In this document: positions 10,281 to 21,400 of the stretch, piece after piece | Numbering within the stretch: position 1 is the stretch's first letter | How the letters are laid out: every line of letters begins with the position of its first letter | From: Linyphia triangularis | Lineage: Eukaryota; Arthropoda; Arachnida; Araneae; Linyphiidae | Direction of reading: 5' to 3' | Length of the DNA stretch: 64,000 nt | Assembly: GCA_963978545.1 (NCBI GenBank) | Contig: OZ021722.1 | Span: forward strand, 4,468,001 to 4,532,000 | Translations under genes and position numbers: made by a program | Notes under the pieces: model-generated | The model's database searches: none | Seen by the model: only the letters and a program-made list of their open reading frames with translations | What the model was told of the DNA's origin: nothing

Positions 10281-10671
10281 TTGACATGATCAAAAATTTT
10301 CTTATTATGTTATGTATTAATATCCTTTTGATGGAATTTTCATTTTGGTTTTTCTCTGTCTGTTCATGAAGTGCATCTTATTTTTATGCAAGAACTATTA
10401 TTGTTCGTATCTTGTTGCTTCATCAACATTATAAAGCATCTATAGTAATTCACCCTTGTATTGAGTATTGAAGCCCCAGTGAATCCCTTTCACCTCTTAA
10501 CGAAGAACAGGATGATTTCCTTTATATGATAATTTTTTTTTTAGAGAACAATAAAAAATTTTCCGGCGTTTCAATAAATAAAAATCTTCTTACTGTTCTA
10601 GCAATTAATGTTTTAAGAATGTTGTATTCTTTTATGTGTTAGTGAACCTTCAACATAAGTTGAAGTTTGGC

Positions 10672-11235
10672 TTATTGAATGACTTTTGGTCTATCGCAAT
10701 TTTTCTCGGTTCTGGTCCATCCGGTTTTCAGGCGACTCTTTGCAAAGACGTACATTTTGTTTACTGTAACAGTTTGTTTTCTGGTCTTAAACTCAAGTAG
10801 CTTTCCTGTTTCAGGATGTGCATCCACTTTGGTATGAAATAACTTTTCTGTTATGGACAGTAATTTCTTTACTGCACTGTTTCACATTTGTAGGCTTCTT
10901 TCTCAATTACTTTCTTTGGCGCCGTAGTTATGCTATTCAATTGAACAATTGTTCCATCAACAAGTATGTTGTTTGACTTCTTGTTAATTATTGAGTTCTA
11001 CTGTTATTATAATTCGTTTTTCCTGAACTAATACAAGTATGAACTACTTCGAGTATATCATCTGCTCCCCTCATACATTTTTCAAATGCATTCAGTATAT
11101 TTTGTCAGACAAAACAGTTTCTCATTTAAATGAATGTTATTACACCCGAAATTGTACTCTTTCCCCGCTTCCGATAGTAGTGTAATAGCTGTATTTGTAA
11201 GCTTCTGTCCTCTATATTACATGTTGTTGATGTTA
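10672..11235 (-). pseudogene. Decayed protein-coding relic, C-terminal part, family not identified
   Basis: On the minus strand several adjacent segments read as plausible protein in different frames. In transcription order they are one with TAITLLSEAGKEYNFG (about 11205-11100), one with FEKCMRGADDILEVVHTCIS (about 11090-10990), one with NNILVDGTIVQLNSITTAPK (about 10980-10870), and one with KVDAHPETGKLLEFKTRKQT (about 10865-10675). The last ends KTGWTRTEKNCDRPKVIQ and TAA at 10672-10674. At least three frame changes or in-frame stops separate them, so it is broken. Composition looks like protein coding, but I cannot name the family. A gene of a mobile element or a host pseudogene are both possible. 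Confidence 0.45.
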
Positions 11236-11555
11236 TATTGCCCCAACTTTCTGATAATCATCAACTTAATTATGGCTGTATCTGAATCTTCATTTTATGT
11301 CCTATGTAAGAAAACTCGGTTATTATTTGGTATTGTTACCTAAGTCTGAAGCATGATAATATGTTCATATAAACTTCTCTCAATATACTTGATTATAAGC
11401 TTCTTTCAATGTACTTAATACAATAATAAGATTAGAAAATTATCATACTTCAAAATATGAATTTAGATGAAGGATTTCCCTTCCTGCATGTCATATTTTT
11501 CAACAACTTAAACATTAGTTACATATTTAGTTTCTCCCTCGTCCACTGTATTCCA

Positions 11556-11784
11556 AAGTTACTTTTGGTGCAGTTTGACCCTCGTGTTGCCCTTGCGCCT
11601 AATAAATCTCAAAGCAACCAACTAACCCAAGTTCCTTTTCAATCAATTTCATCTGGTATTCCCAAGACGCATTGTGATTTCCGTTGAAATAGCAAATTGG
11701 TGTCGACTTTGCGACATCCATAATCTGATCAAACTTTATCAATGCAGGTATTAAATTCAGTCTTTTTTTTATGCAAAAGCTCAA
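11556..11784 (-). pseudogene. Coding relic upstream of 10672-11235, split by a SINE tail
   Basis: Reading the minus strand from 11760 gives a coherent stretch including LIPALIKFDQIMDVAKSTPI and CYFNGNHNASWEYQMKLIEK. If the SINE tail at 11567-11628 and one duplicated target copy are set aside, the frame continues for a few more residues before decaying. The pattern aromatic-x-G-x-(6-7)-W-x-x-x-M, then an acidic segment, faintly recalls the start of Copia-type Gag, but this is weak. It may or may not belong to the same former gene as the relic downstream. Confidence 0.4.
11567..11628 (+). mobile_element. 5'-truncated SINE tail (family S2)
   Basis: GGTGCAGTTTGACCCTCGTG then TTGCCCTTGCGCC and a tail ending CAACCAACTAACCC. 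It is flanked by 11-bp direct repeats AAGTTACTTTT (11556-11566) and AAGTTCCTTTT (11629-11639) with one mismatch, the mark of target-primed insertion. It interrupts the minus-strand coding relic at 11640-11766. Confidence 0.75.
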
Positions 11785-11867
11785 TTTACTTTCTGTAAGT
11801 ATTTGCGATGATATTAAGCTTTATCTCCTTGAAACATTGCACTTTTTTTTTAGCATGTGCAGGAATC

Positions 11868-12070
11868 GTAACCATTGTAAAAGAACTTTCGACTACAAAT
11901 AGTTGTGATTTTTGTCATTTGACTTTATATGAGGAAGTCAGAGTGGCCACAGAACCTGGAAATCAGGGAAATATCAAGGAGCTTTCTGATTCTGAAAAAA
12001 ATCAGGGAAATGTCCAGGAACTTTTTAAAATTTCATAAAAATCAGGGAAATTTTGTATTGTTTAAGGCAC
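11868..12070 (+). repeat. Interspersed repeat fragment, AATCAGGGAA family
   Basis: AGAGTGGCCACAGAACCTGG, then AAATCAGGGAAATATCAAGG, and two more AATCAGGGAAAT phrases. It shares wording with 5268-5450 and, more weakly, 22900-22990. Confidence 0.55.
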
Positions 12071-12810
12071 ATTCATCCATATTTTGGCACTATTTACATG
12101 GTAGTGGTAAGCCATTAGAAGTTTAATGTTACGGATGGATTGAGGATGAATGCAGAAACATTGTGATGCGATAGCATCTATGTTATATGGAAAATCAGCG
12201 GTTTGGTTGGGCTCTAGAAAAGTATTGCCTCCCTAACTTGTGAGGAAAATTTTAATTTTGATATAGAGTTGACACTCCCGATTATGTAGTGAAATCGCAA
12301 AGTGAAATTAAAAATTTAACATTGTGGAAAAAAACATTTTGTTCCAGCCTTGAAAATGTATTATAAAACTTCCTACTATGAGCCACAAGTTGTACTTCTT
12401 ATCTCATTTTAGTTACATTAATATGTACAGTACGCCAAGCCATACTGCAACGAGTTATTTGTATTTTCTTAATAAAATAAGTGAGAAATCATGATCCCCT
12501 GTCAAGAATATCATTTATCGTATTTTATTACTGACATAGGTAAAATAATTCAGTAATTCCTTCCCTGGCTTGTGTAAGTAAAAAATAAAGTGTTGAAGAG
12601 TGGTAGAATTCAGAGAGGAAAAGTTTTAATTATATTTATTTGAACAGAAAGTTACTGCAATTTCTATTTAAAAAAAATCAAGATTTGAACAAAAATTATA
12701 GTCTCCTCTTGTATTCCCCATCCCAAAAAATAATAATCATGCTTAATAATGCGTATAATCAACTTTAGAGCTTGTTTTTGTGTTTTTGATGCGAACAGGT
12801 TATTCATTGC
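12071..12810. other. AT-rich spacer, nothing recognised
   Basis: No repeat partner found in the window and no supported exon. Confidence 0.5.
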
Positions 12811-13110
12811 TTTGTTATGGGTGGATTTTGTGATATTTTGAATGTGTGTGGATTTTTTGAATGTGTGAATGAATTTTTAGTTTCTAGATTTTGCGTGAGT
12901 GTGATTTTTTTTCTGTGTGAGTGGATTTTTTTTGTGTGTGTGTGTGTTTGTGTGGTTATTTTTGTTTGTGGTTTTTTTGGGAAGTGTGTGTGTGGGATTT
13001 TGTGGATTTTATGGATTGTGGATTTTAGGATTGTGGATTTTATGGATTGTGGATTTTATGGATTGTGGATTTTATGGATTGTGGATTTTATGGATTGTTG
13101 GTCTGATTGT
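12811..13110. repeat. GT-rich low-complexity tract with a 16-bp minisatellite
   Basis: TGTG-rich sequence (12830-13000) passes into about six copies of GGATTTTATGGATTGT at 13004-13099, one of them a base short. The 95-116-codon frames here are products of the repeat (runs of Gly-Leu-Trp-Ile and similar) and are not genes. Confidence 0.85.
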
Positions 13111-13539
13111 GGATTGTTGGGTGTTTATAGATTTTTTTTGGTGTCTAGATGTCTTTTTGTGTGGTGAGTTTAACTTTATGGTTTTGTGTTCTTTAAGCAT
13201 TTAAGCTGGGTGAAGTGTGTGCAAGCAATGATAACCTGTCAGCAATAATCTCACGAAAAACAAGATCTATGTGTACTTTATATTATTAAGGGCTCCCACT
13301 GCAATCCTCAGTCTAAGCCTAAATAAAGACTTAGATCCCGACATTAGACGTCCCCAATTCTTATGTGCAAGTTCAAATGAGTTCTGTCCCAAAAGGCACT
13401 CAAGCACTGAATATGACATTGAATGACAATTCAATATAACCCGCCAACTAACCTAGAAAGGTAAAGTAATCAAAAACATTGATGAGTCCCTTAGAAATGC
13501 AAGGTCTGGAACTTTATTTCCTGTCACAGGGTTACTGTT
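13111..13539. other. Spacer, nothing recognised
   Basis: Mixed AT-rich sequence without recognisable features. Confidence 0.45.
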
Positions 13540-13870
13540 ACTAAGAATATACAATCGACACAGTTATCGAGAATATTCAGCAAAACCCAATCATCAAAAT
13601 AACTTTGGCATTCATATCCCATACTGTGCCTTCATGCTCGTTCGAATCGAGCTCATTGTTTGCCCTGAAGAGTCAGCAGAAAAAAAAAAAACTATTGTCC
13701 ACAATATTAGGAATCAAGAATATTAAAATAATAATAATAATAATTATCGAGATAAATTCAGAAGTACTCTTGTGGTTCAATCAGATTTCCTCTCCCTTAC
13801 TCTGCCTTCATACTGATTCGAAACGAGCTTATTGCTTGCAATCAAAGGTCATCAGAAAAAAAAAAAGAAA
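13540..13870 (+). repeat. Two tandem copies of a ~178-bp unit, each ending in poly(A)
   Basis: GCCTTCATGCTCGTTCGAAT with CGAGCTCATTGTTTGC ending in a 12-A run (13627-13692) is repeated as GCCTTCATACTGATTCGAAA with CGAGCTTATTGCTTGC ending in a 12-A run (13805-13866). TTATCGAGA precedes each. The two A-tails suggest a tandemly duplicated retroposed fragment, but no target duplication was found. Confidence 0.6.
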
Positions 13871-14848
13871 AATGAACCATTTGTGAAGTTATTAACACTT
13901 TCCAAGATTGAGCAGAGCTACTTTCATGGAAGATAATTGCATCAGAGACTTCTGGTTTATCAGATGCAACCATAAATGCGCTGGAATAACTGATTCCACA
14001 CTTCTTATTCCTTTTTTTTAAGCATTGCTGTTTTCTTACGTACAATAAATGATTTTCTTTACTAGAATGTTAATTAGAATGTGCCCTTAGATTTGCCAAA
14101 CTGGCCAATACTCAGCAATGTAATTTTAATACAAAATATTGCTTTTGAAAATAGTATTGTTTGTTTTTCAATTATTTAATTCAGCGTTTTTTGTTCATAA
14201 TGCTTTTTCAACTTTTGGATGTAACCCTAAACGGGCGTTAGTGTTATATAATTGAATAAGGGCGAGTAATCCATCGTAAGCTTCTGAACGATTTGCAAAG
14301 AGTTTTACAGAAATTTGAAAATCATAAGGTAGTTCTATTTTAAAATAAGATTTTCAAACTGCCAGTGCTGTCCCAACTTGATTGAAAGCCTGCTGTTAAG
14401 AAAAGTTCTTTGAGGTTTTCTATATTGATTAAAACAGACGCCAGCATTTAACACACTTGCATTGTTTTGTTGAACCATTTATACTCTTGTATTGATGTTC
14501 TTTCATCAGCATTGCAGTTGTAAGGTGACAAAGGGTTAGCTTAGGTGACAAATGTCACTCGTCATTGCCTTTGTATTTGCAAGTACTCTTTTCCATTTGA
14601 TCACCCCAAGAATTCCTTTTCGCTTATAGAAAATTTTTCACCTATTTTTGTCCTCCCCTCTTCCTTTTTTTACCATGTCGTAGACTTTTGTCCCATGCGG
14701 GACACAACTGTGTCACCGTTTTATCTTCACAGCCTTCCTAGAATGAATGCCCCCTTCCTTTAATTTGGAAAGTTTGGCCATCATTAAATACCATATAATT
14801 CTCAAATGATGCCGCATCTTCATCATAATGTCCAAATTGTAAACTAAG
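13871..14848. other. Spacer, nothing recognised
   Basis: AT-rich with one 72-codon chance frame. No repeat partner in the window. Confidence 0.45.
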
Positions 14849-14849
14849 G

Positions 14850-14904
14850 TTGGTTGGTTGTTTTCAGATTATCTGGCACCGTCAGCAACACGAGGGCTAT
14901 AATG
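14850..14904 (-). mobile_element. 5'-truncated SINE tail (family S1)
   Basis: GGTTGGTTGTTTTCAGATTA then CTGGCACCGTCAGCAACACG and AGGGCTATAATG, the reverse complement of the S1 3' end. Near-duplicates TGTAAACTAAGG (left) and TGTAAATTGAGG (right) flank it and may be an eroded target duplication. It contains only the last ~55 bp of the SINE. Confidence 0.75.
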
Positions 14905-14954
14905 TAAATTGAGGTTTCGAAAAGTGTAAAAGAACAATCGATATTGCATATCGA

Positions 14955-15190
14955 AAAATTATCATACATGCTGTGCCCCACTCTACGCTGGCTTCAAAGT
15001 TTGATTAAATATAGGCTTTTTGGCATTTTGAATTGGCTAACTACAAAGTTACCGTCTTCATTGAAATGTTATACAAGTTAGAAGAGTTGGTTGCTCATAT
15101 TGTATTTGTAAATTATCATGTATGCTGTAACCCTACTATACTGGTTCCAAAGATTAAAGAAAAATAGGCATTATGGAAATTCAATTTTTG
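14955..15190. repeat. Diverged tandem duplication, ~154-bp period
   Basis: AATTATCATACATGCTGTGC...CTGG.TTC.AAG.TT.A...AATAGGC.TT (14957-15035) recurs as AATTATCATGTATGCTGTAA... (15111-15185), with about 80% identity by eye. Confidence 0.55.
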
Positions 15191-15282
15191 AACTTCCCTG
15201 TAGTGACCCTTCTTTCATATTTTGCGCAAGTTCTCAAGTCTGTATGTTCTTGTGACTTTAAGTCATTGAAGTATTATTGGGG

Positions 15283-15545
15283 CCGGGTCGCATTCGCCCT
15301 AAAATTCCTAATATTCCTTAAGTTTTTGTTTCTCCCTAAAATTCCTAAAAGTTTACTTAAATTTTTCGAAATTTCCTAAAAAAATTGAAAACGCGGAAAT
15401 TCTCCTGATTTTTCCTCCAAACCCCACGAAAAAAACCTCGATATTCCTCCAGATGAGAAATTTGGATTTAATTAAATTCGCGTGTTTGTCAAAATACTAG
15501 TATAATTATACAACTGTTATTTTGCTAAAAAGTTGTTTGATATTC
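15283..15545 (+). repeat. Interspersed repeat, copy 2 of family R9.9
   Basis: GGGTCGCATTCGCCCTAAAA, then TCCTAAAAGTTTACTTAAA, CCTCGATATTCCTCC and TTTGTCAAAATACTAG match 9905-10280 in order. It begins with GGGTCGC, the phrase at which the 139-bp satellite monomers meet, but holds no array. Confidence 0.6.
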
Positions 15546-15759
15546 ATTTTTTTTTTAAATTGGCTGGTTTTTTTTGCCGGTGGAAAGAATTTTTGCTTTG
15601 GAAAGAATATTTCTGTGTTAGGAGCCTATGTCAGCTTCAAAAGAAATATCCCTAACATTTTTAGCATTATTCCTAAAATGTTCTGAAATGATCCCTAAAA
15701 TTAATTTTTTTTGTTAACTTACAGCGTCTCCTGGTGCTAAATATGCTGCAAACTATCAC

Positions 15760-15997
15760 TATACTAAACTTCAACTTAACTAGACATCACTTAGACGGTA
15801 GATCGTCACAGTGCTCATAGGTATTTAATCCATTTTGGCGGCGTGAAAGCATAATGTTCGCCAAACCACAACAGAACAAAAGGCGATAAGGTTTGGCGAG
15901 AATTATCTCTTCACTCCTCCAAAATGGATTAAATACCTATGATCACTGTGACGATCTATCATCTAAGTGATGTCTAGTTAAGTTGAAGTTTAGTATA
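15760..15997. mobile_element. Palindromic MITE, copy 2 (family M1)
   Basis: The same palindromic structure as 1105-1349, about 238 bp: CTATACTAAACTTC at the left and GAAGTTTAGTATAG at the right. It is very similar along its length, with a shorter central loop (a few bases missing near 15870). Confidence 0.9.
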
Positions 15998-16598
15998 GTA
16001 GCTACCAAATTTGGAAAGAGAATTAGACACTTACATTTTGAAAAATCAATTGAAAATTTTGACTTTCTAGCAAATTTTGCACGAGCTTCTTTTCTGCTTG
16101 CTTATCATTGATGTGCTCTGATTTAGTTATTTTTAATGAGGAAGAATGATAATATTTTTTATTACCAAATGAGAGGATTAAATTTAAATAGAAAATCCTA
16201 TTGTTAGTGTTGGCTCGAATTTCTGTAACACTTTGTTGCAATTACAACAGAATTTTTTAAAAATGAACGAAATGAGTACAACAAAAAGTTAAATTTTCCC
16301 TTCAAATTTTAATGATTTACTCGTATTCTAATTGCACACTTGGTAAATAGTTTTATATATTTTAAAGCTATATTTCTGCAGAAATTGCAAAATCACAAAA
16401 TGGAACATTCGGCAGATGAGCCTTGGAAAGGCCGAGGCCCTGTTAAAATATCATGCACTCAGATTACGAAATTGTTGATTGTTAGTTTTGGCAGTCAGAA
16501 ACATTCGTTTTCTCCGATTTTTGTAGAATTTAAAAAAATTCCCTAAAACAACCCCGATTTCTGAGTTGTAATACAACATACCCTTCATAACTTCTTCA
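15998..16598. other. Spacer, nothing recognised
   Basis: AT-rich, with chance frames on both strands only. Confidence 0.45.
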
Positions 16599-16599
16599 A

Positions 16600-17270
16600 T
16601 GGGCAAATGAATCCTACCTCAATATTATCCGTTGCTTTATTCCTCCAACGTTGAATTCAGCAAAAGGGTAAATTCCTGTTCAATTCATGTAGCGGGAATG
16701 CGAATGAAATAACTACAAGGGCAACAAAGTGTAATTCTTCAACTTTGTACACCCCATCTCACATCTACCTGGTACGTGAAACGGCCCATAAAAAACCCCA
16801 GACCACAAAGAAGGGAGAGAAGTGAAGCCTCGATGGTCTTTTTTCATTCCGACATGTAAGGAAAGAAAACGTGAAGAGGTTTCAGGTTTGCCTGTATCCC
16901 AATCACGCCAACTTACCCGAAAAGCACGAAGCACGGGTGGGCGTGGGTTGCGTATTGCAGTTTGTGAACCGTTTTCAGGGGGAGGTCAACACCTGAGGTG
17001 GCACCGCACTATCCAAGCTCCTATACCGTGGAAGACTTCAGAGACAGACTTGATTTGTAGTGAAGCTTCCCCCACTGCTCCATTCGTCGGCAAGATTTGT
17101 GGTTCAGACTTGCTGTAAGTCGGTTGGGAGGTCGGTGCTCTACCAACCGGCTGCAGTCACACAAGAGAAATCACATTCCTCGTCGTTGAGCTTTGCTGAT
17201 GGTCCTTTCAGCAGTTCATATTGGCTGTATCCAAGTATCAACAAGTGGCGTAAATGAATTGTAACTTTTT
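16600..17270 (-). mobile_element. ~660-bp interspersed repeat, copy 2, inverted (family R660)
   Basis: Reverse complement of 7134-7795 along its length. Landmarks are TGGTAGAGC/GCTCTACCA, GGTGTTGACCTCCCCCTGAA (reverse complement of 16981-16999) and the AGCGGATAATATTGAGGTAGG side at the left end. The two copies lie about 8.8 kb apart in opposite orientation. Confidence 0.8.
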
Positions 17271-17890
17271 TGTTTTTTTAGATATAAGTCAGGCTGGGTG
17301 ATGTGTTTGGTAGAGACAATATTACAGCTATTTGAATTATTGAACACCAGCTGATTCCCAAACAATTTCTTGGAAGTTAAAATGTAATATGAAGTTAATT
17401 CCATTTTTGAGTTTTGGTGTAGTTTTTTTTTTTCCTATTTTTTTCTCTCAAAATCTGACATTGATTACTGAACATTAAATGTTGTAAGTTGAGACATTGC
17501 ACGAAGAATTGCATAAAGAATTCATGCATTGAAGAATTTCAAGTTGCATAAAAATAGCTATGAAACAATTGTAATTAAATTGTTATGCCTGCTTGAATTA
17601 AACTAAGGTTTAAGAATAAAAATTTTTAAACTTGCCAACGATTATATAAAAAAACAAATTCAGGATTTTTTTTATTGCCATTTTAATTACATGTTTAAAA
17701 GCTAATTTTACACAGAATTAATATAAATGGATTGTTAATTATTTTGTCTAGTTGAGATTTGATTAATTTAATAATTTAAATTTAGTTTTTATATGAATTT
17801 AAAATTTTTTGCTGGTTGAATTTAATTAGAGATTTTAAACTTTTAATATTTACTTAAAATGTGGCCTCCTTGAGTTTTGAAAGTCCTGAA
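17271..17890. other. AT-rich spacer, nothing recognised
   Basis: No repeat partner or exon seen. Confidence 0.45.
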
Positions 17891-17894
17891 TGAT

Positions 17895-18020
17895 ACCAGA
17901 ACGATGACTAAATGATGACTAAGATGACTAATCCCTGAAAGATGACTGTTCCCAAAAGGATGACTAAATGATGACTAATCCCTGAGAGATGACTGTTCCC
18001 AAAATGATGACTAAACGATG
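17895..18020. repeat. Minisatellite of GATGACTAA phrases
   Basis: The unit GATGACTAAATGATGACTAA + TCCCTGA.AGATGACTGTTCC + CAAAA occurs twice (the first copy with an extra GATGACTAA), and a third partial copy begins GATGACTAAACGATGG. The period is about 47-57 bp. It abuts the left end of the 440-bp array. Confidence 0.8.
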
Positions 18021-21000
18021 GCAAATTTCAGAAAATATTGAATTGAAACATCACCAAAATCTGTCCACATAAGGCTAAAAGCAAGTTGTGCATGTAGCAT
18101 TTTGATATTAGTGCTGTGATCGAATCAATTGTAAAGCCACATATTAATGACATTATGTGAGAAATCAAATTTTCAAAGATCCCTAAAAAACATTATTTAG
18201 GTCTTGGAAAAGTCATTGAAATACTCTGTATATTATCTATTCAAACTATTAATTGTACCAAAATGTGAATAACTTACACAAATTATATGTGTGTATATTT
18301 ATGTATATATCTATGAATTGTATTATGTATACTTTAATTGTATTTACTATGTATATGTATAATTATTTACTATGTATAATTATGTATACTTGCTGCACTG
18401 TAATAATACTTGTATGGCCAGAAGAGTTTGCGACCAGAATACTGTGACGAATATGAATACTATGCATGGGAAGTGCACATATAATGTGCTATGGCTAAAG
18501 CAAAGAACCTTAAAAAAACATTATTTAGGTTTTGAAAAGTCATTGATTTACCTTCAGCGGTTTCATTAGAAATAGTGTGTATATTTTCTAGTCAAATTGT
18601 TAATTGTACCAAAATGTTACCAATTTACTGAAATATGTGTGTATATTTATGTATATATCTAAAAATTGTATTATGTATATTTTCACTTTCATAAATCTTT
18701 TATAAATCTCACCATAAACACATTGAAAAAAGAGTTAGCGAAGTTAATTAAGAATGCTATGCGGGGGAAGTGCACATATAATGTGTTATGGTTGAAGCAC
18801 AATGCATATAACATTGAACTGAAACGTCATCAAAATATGTCCATTTGAGGCGGAAAGCAATTTGTGCTTGTAGAATTTTGATATTAGTGCTGTGGTCGAA
18901 TCAGTTGTAAAACCACATATTAAAGACATGATGTGAGAATACAAATTTTCAAAGAACCTTAAAAAACATTATTTAGGTCTTGGAAAAGTCCTTGATTTAC
19001 CTTCAGCGGTTTCATTAGAAATAGTGTGTATATTTTCTAGTCAAATTGTTAATTGTACCAAAATGTTACCAATTTACTGAAATATGTGTGTATATATCTT
19101 TAAATTGTATTATGTATATTTTCACTTTCATAAATCTTTTATAAATCTCACCATAAACACATTGAAAAAGAGTTAGCGAAGTTAATTAAGAATACTATGC
19201 GTGGAAAGTGCACATATAATGTGTTATGGTTGAAGCACAGTGCATATAACATTGAATTGAAACGTCATCAAAATATGTCCATTTGAGGCGGAAAGCAATT
19301 TGTGCTTGTAGAATTTTGATATTGGTGCTGTGGTCGAATCAATTGTAAAACCACATATTAAAGACATGATGTGAGAATACAAATTTTCAAAGAACCTTAA
19401 AAAACATTATTTAGGTCTTGAAAAGTCTTTGATTTACCTTCAGCGGTTTCATTAAAAATATTGTGTATATTTTCCAGTCAAACTGTTAATTGTACCAAAA
19501 TTTTACCAATTTACTGAAATATTTGTGTATATTAATGTATATATCTATAAATTGTATTATGTATAATTTCACTTTCATAAATTTTTAAACCTCTCACCAT
19601 CAACACATTGAAAAAAGAGTTAGCGAAGTTAATTAAGAATGCTATGCGTGGGAAGTGCACATATAATGTGTTATGGCTGAAGCACAGTGCATATAACATT
19701 GAATTGAAACGTCATCAAAATATGTCCATTTGAGGCGGAAAGCAATTTGTGCTTGTAGAATTTTGATATTGGTGCTGTGGTCGAATCAATTGTGAAACCA
19801 CATATTAAAGACATGATGTGAGAATACAAATTTTCAAAGAACCTTAAAAAACATTATTTAGGTCTTGAAAAGTCTTTGATTTACCTTCAGCGGTTTCATT
19901 AAAAATATTGTGTATATTTTCCAGTCAAACTGATAATTGTACCAAAATTTTACCAATTTACTGAAATATTTGTGTATATTAATGTATATATCTATAAATT
20001 GTATTATGTATAATTTCACTTTCATAAATCTTTAAACCTCTCACCATCAACACATTGAAAAAAGAGTTAGCGAAGTTAATTAAGAATGCTATGCGTGGGA
20101 AGTGCACATATAATGTGTTATGGCTGAAGCACAGTGCATATAACATTGAATTGAAACGTCATCAAAATATGTCCATTTGAGGCGGAAAGCAATTTGTGCT
20201 TGTAGAATTTTGATATTGGTGCTGTGGTCGAATCAATTGTGAAACCACATATTAAAGACATGATGTGAGAATACAAATTTTCAAAGAACCTTAAAAAACA
20301 TTATTTAGGTCTTGAAAAGTCCTTGATTTACCTTCAGCGGTTTCATTAGAAATAGTGTGTATATTTTCTAGTCAAATTGTTAATTGTACCAAAATGTTAC
20401 CAATTTACTGAAATATGTGTGTATATATCTTTAAATTGTATTATGTATATTTTCACTTTCATAAATCTTTTATAAATCTCACCATAAACACATTGAAAAA
20501 GAGTTAGCGAAGTTAATTAAGAATACTATGCGTGGAAAGTGCACATATAATGTGTTATGGTTGAAGCACAGTGCATATAACATTGAATTGAAACGTCATC
20601 AAAATATGTCCATTTGAGGCGGAAAGCAATTTGTGCTTGTAGAATTTTGATATTGGTGCTGTGGTCGAATCAATTGTAAAACCACATATTAAAGACATGA
20701 TGTGAGAATACAAATTTTCAAAGAACCTTAAAAAACATTATTTAGGTCTTGAAAAGTCTTTGATTTACCTTCAGTGGTTTCATTAAAAATATTGTGTATA
20801 TTTTCCAGTCAAACTGTTAATTGTATCAAAATTTTACCAATTTACTGAAATATTTGTGTATATTAATGTATATATCTATAAATTGTATTATGTATAATTT
20901 CACTTTCATAAATCTTTAAACCTCTCACCATCAACACATTGAAAAAAGAGTTAGCGAAGTTAATTAAGAATGCTATGCGTGGGAAGTGCACATATAATGT

Positions 21001-21400
21001 GTTATGGCTGAAGCACAGTGCATATAACATTGAATTGAAACGTCATCAAAATATGTCCATTTGAGGCAGAAAGCAAATTGTGCTTGTAGAATTTTGATAT
21101 TAGTGCTGTGGTCGAATCAGTTGTAAAACCACATATTAAAGACATGATGTGAGAATACAAATTTTCAAAGAACCTTAAAAAACATTATTTAAGTCTTGAA
21201 AAGTCATTGATTTACCTTCAGCGGTTTCATTAGAAATAGTGTGTATATTTTCTAGTCAAACTTTTAATTGTACAGAAATGTAACCAACTTACTCAAGTGT
21301 TATATCTGTGCATTTATGTATATATCTATACATCTTATAATTTATACTTTCATTTTCATGAACCTTTAAACCCCTCACCATGAACAAATTGTAAACAATT
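18021..21400. repeat. Tandem array of 438/447-bp units
   Basis: The landmark GTGCACATATAATGTG recurs at 18473, 18770, 19208, 19655, 20102, 20539 and 20986. Steps are 297 (internally deleted), 438, 447, 447, 437 and 447 bp. Every full unit carries ATGTCCATTTGAGGCGGAAA, GACATGATGTGAGAATACA and ACCTTCAGCGGTTTCATTA. Short units (at 19208 and 20539) share diagnostic differences (AATACTATGCGTGGAAAG, and a 9-bp shorter ATATATCTTTAAATTG part), showing a short-long-long order repeated after about 1,331 bp. No gene; open frames are chance. Confidence 0.93.

Noticed and set aside
12817..13204. 95- and 116-codon frames as a membrane protein
   Set aside because: The hydrophobic look comes from TG-rich DNA and a 16-bp minisatellite.
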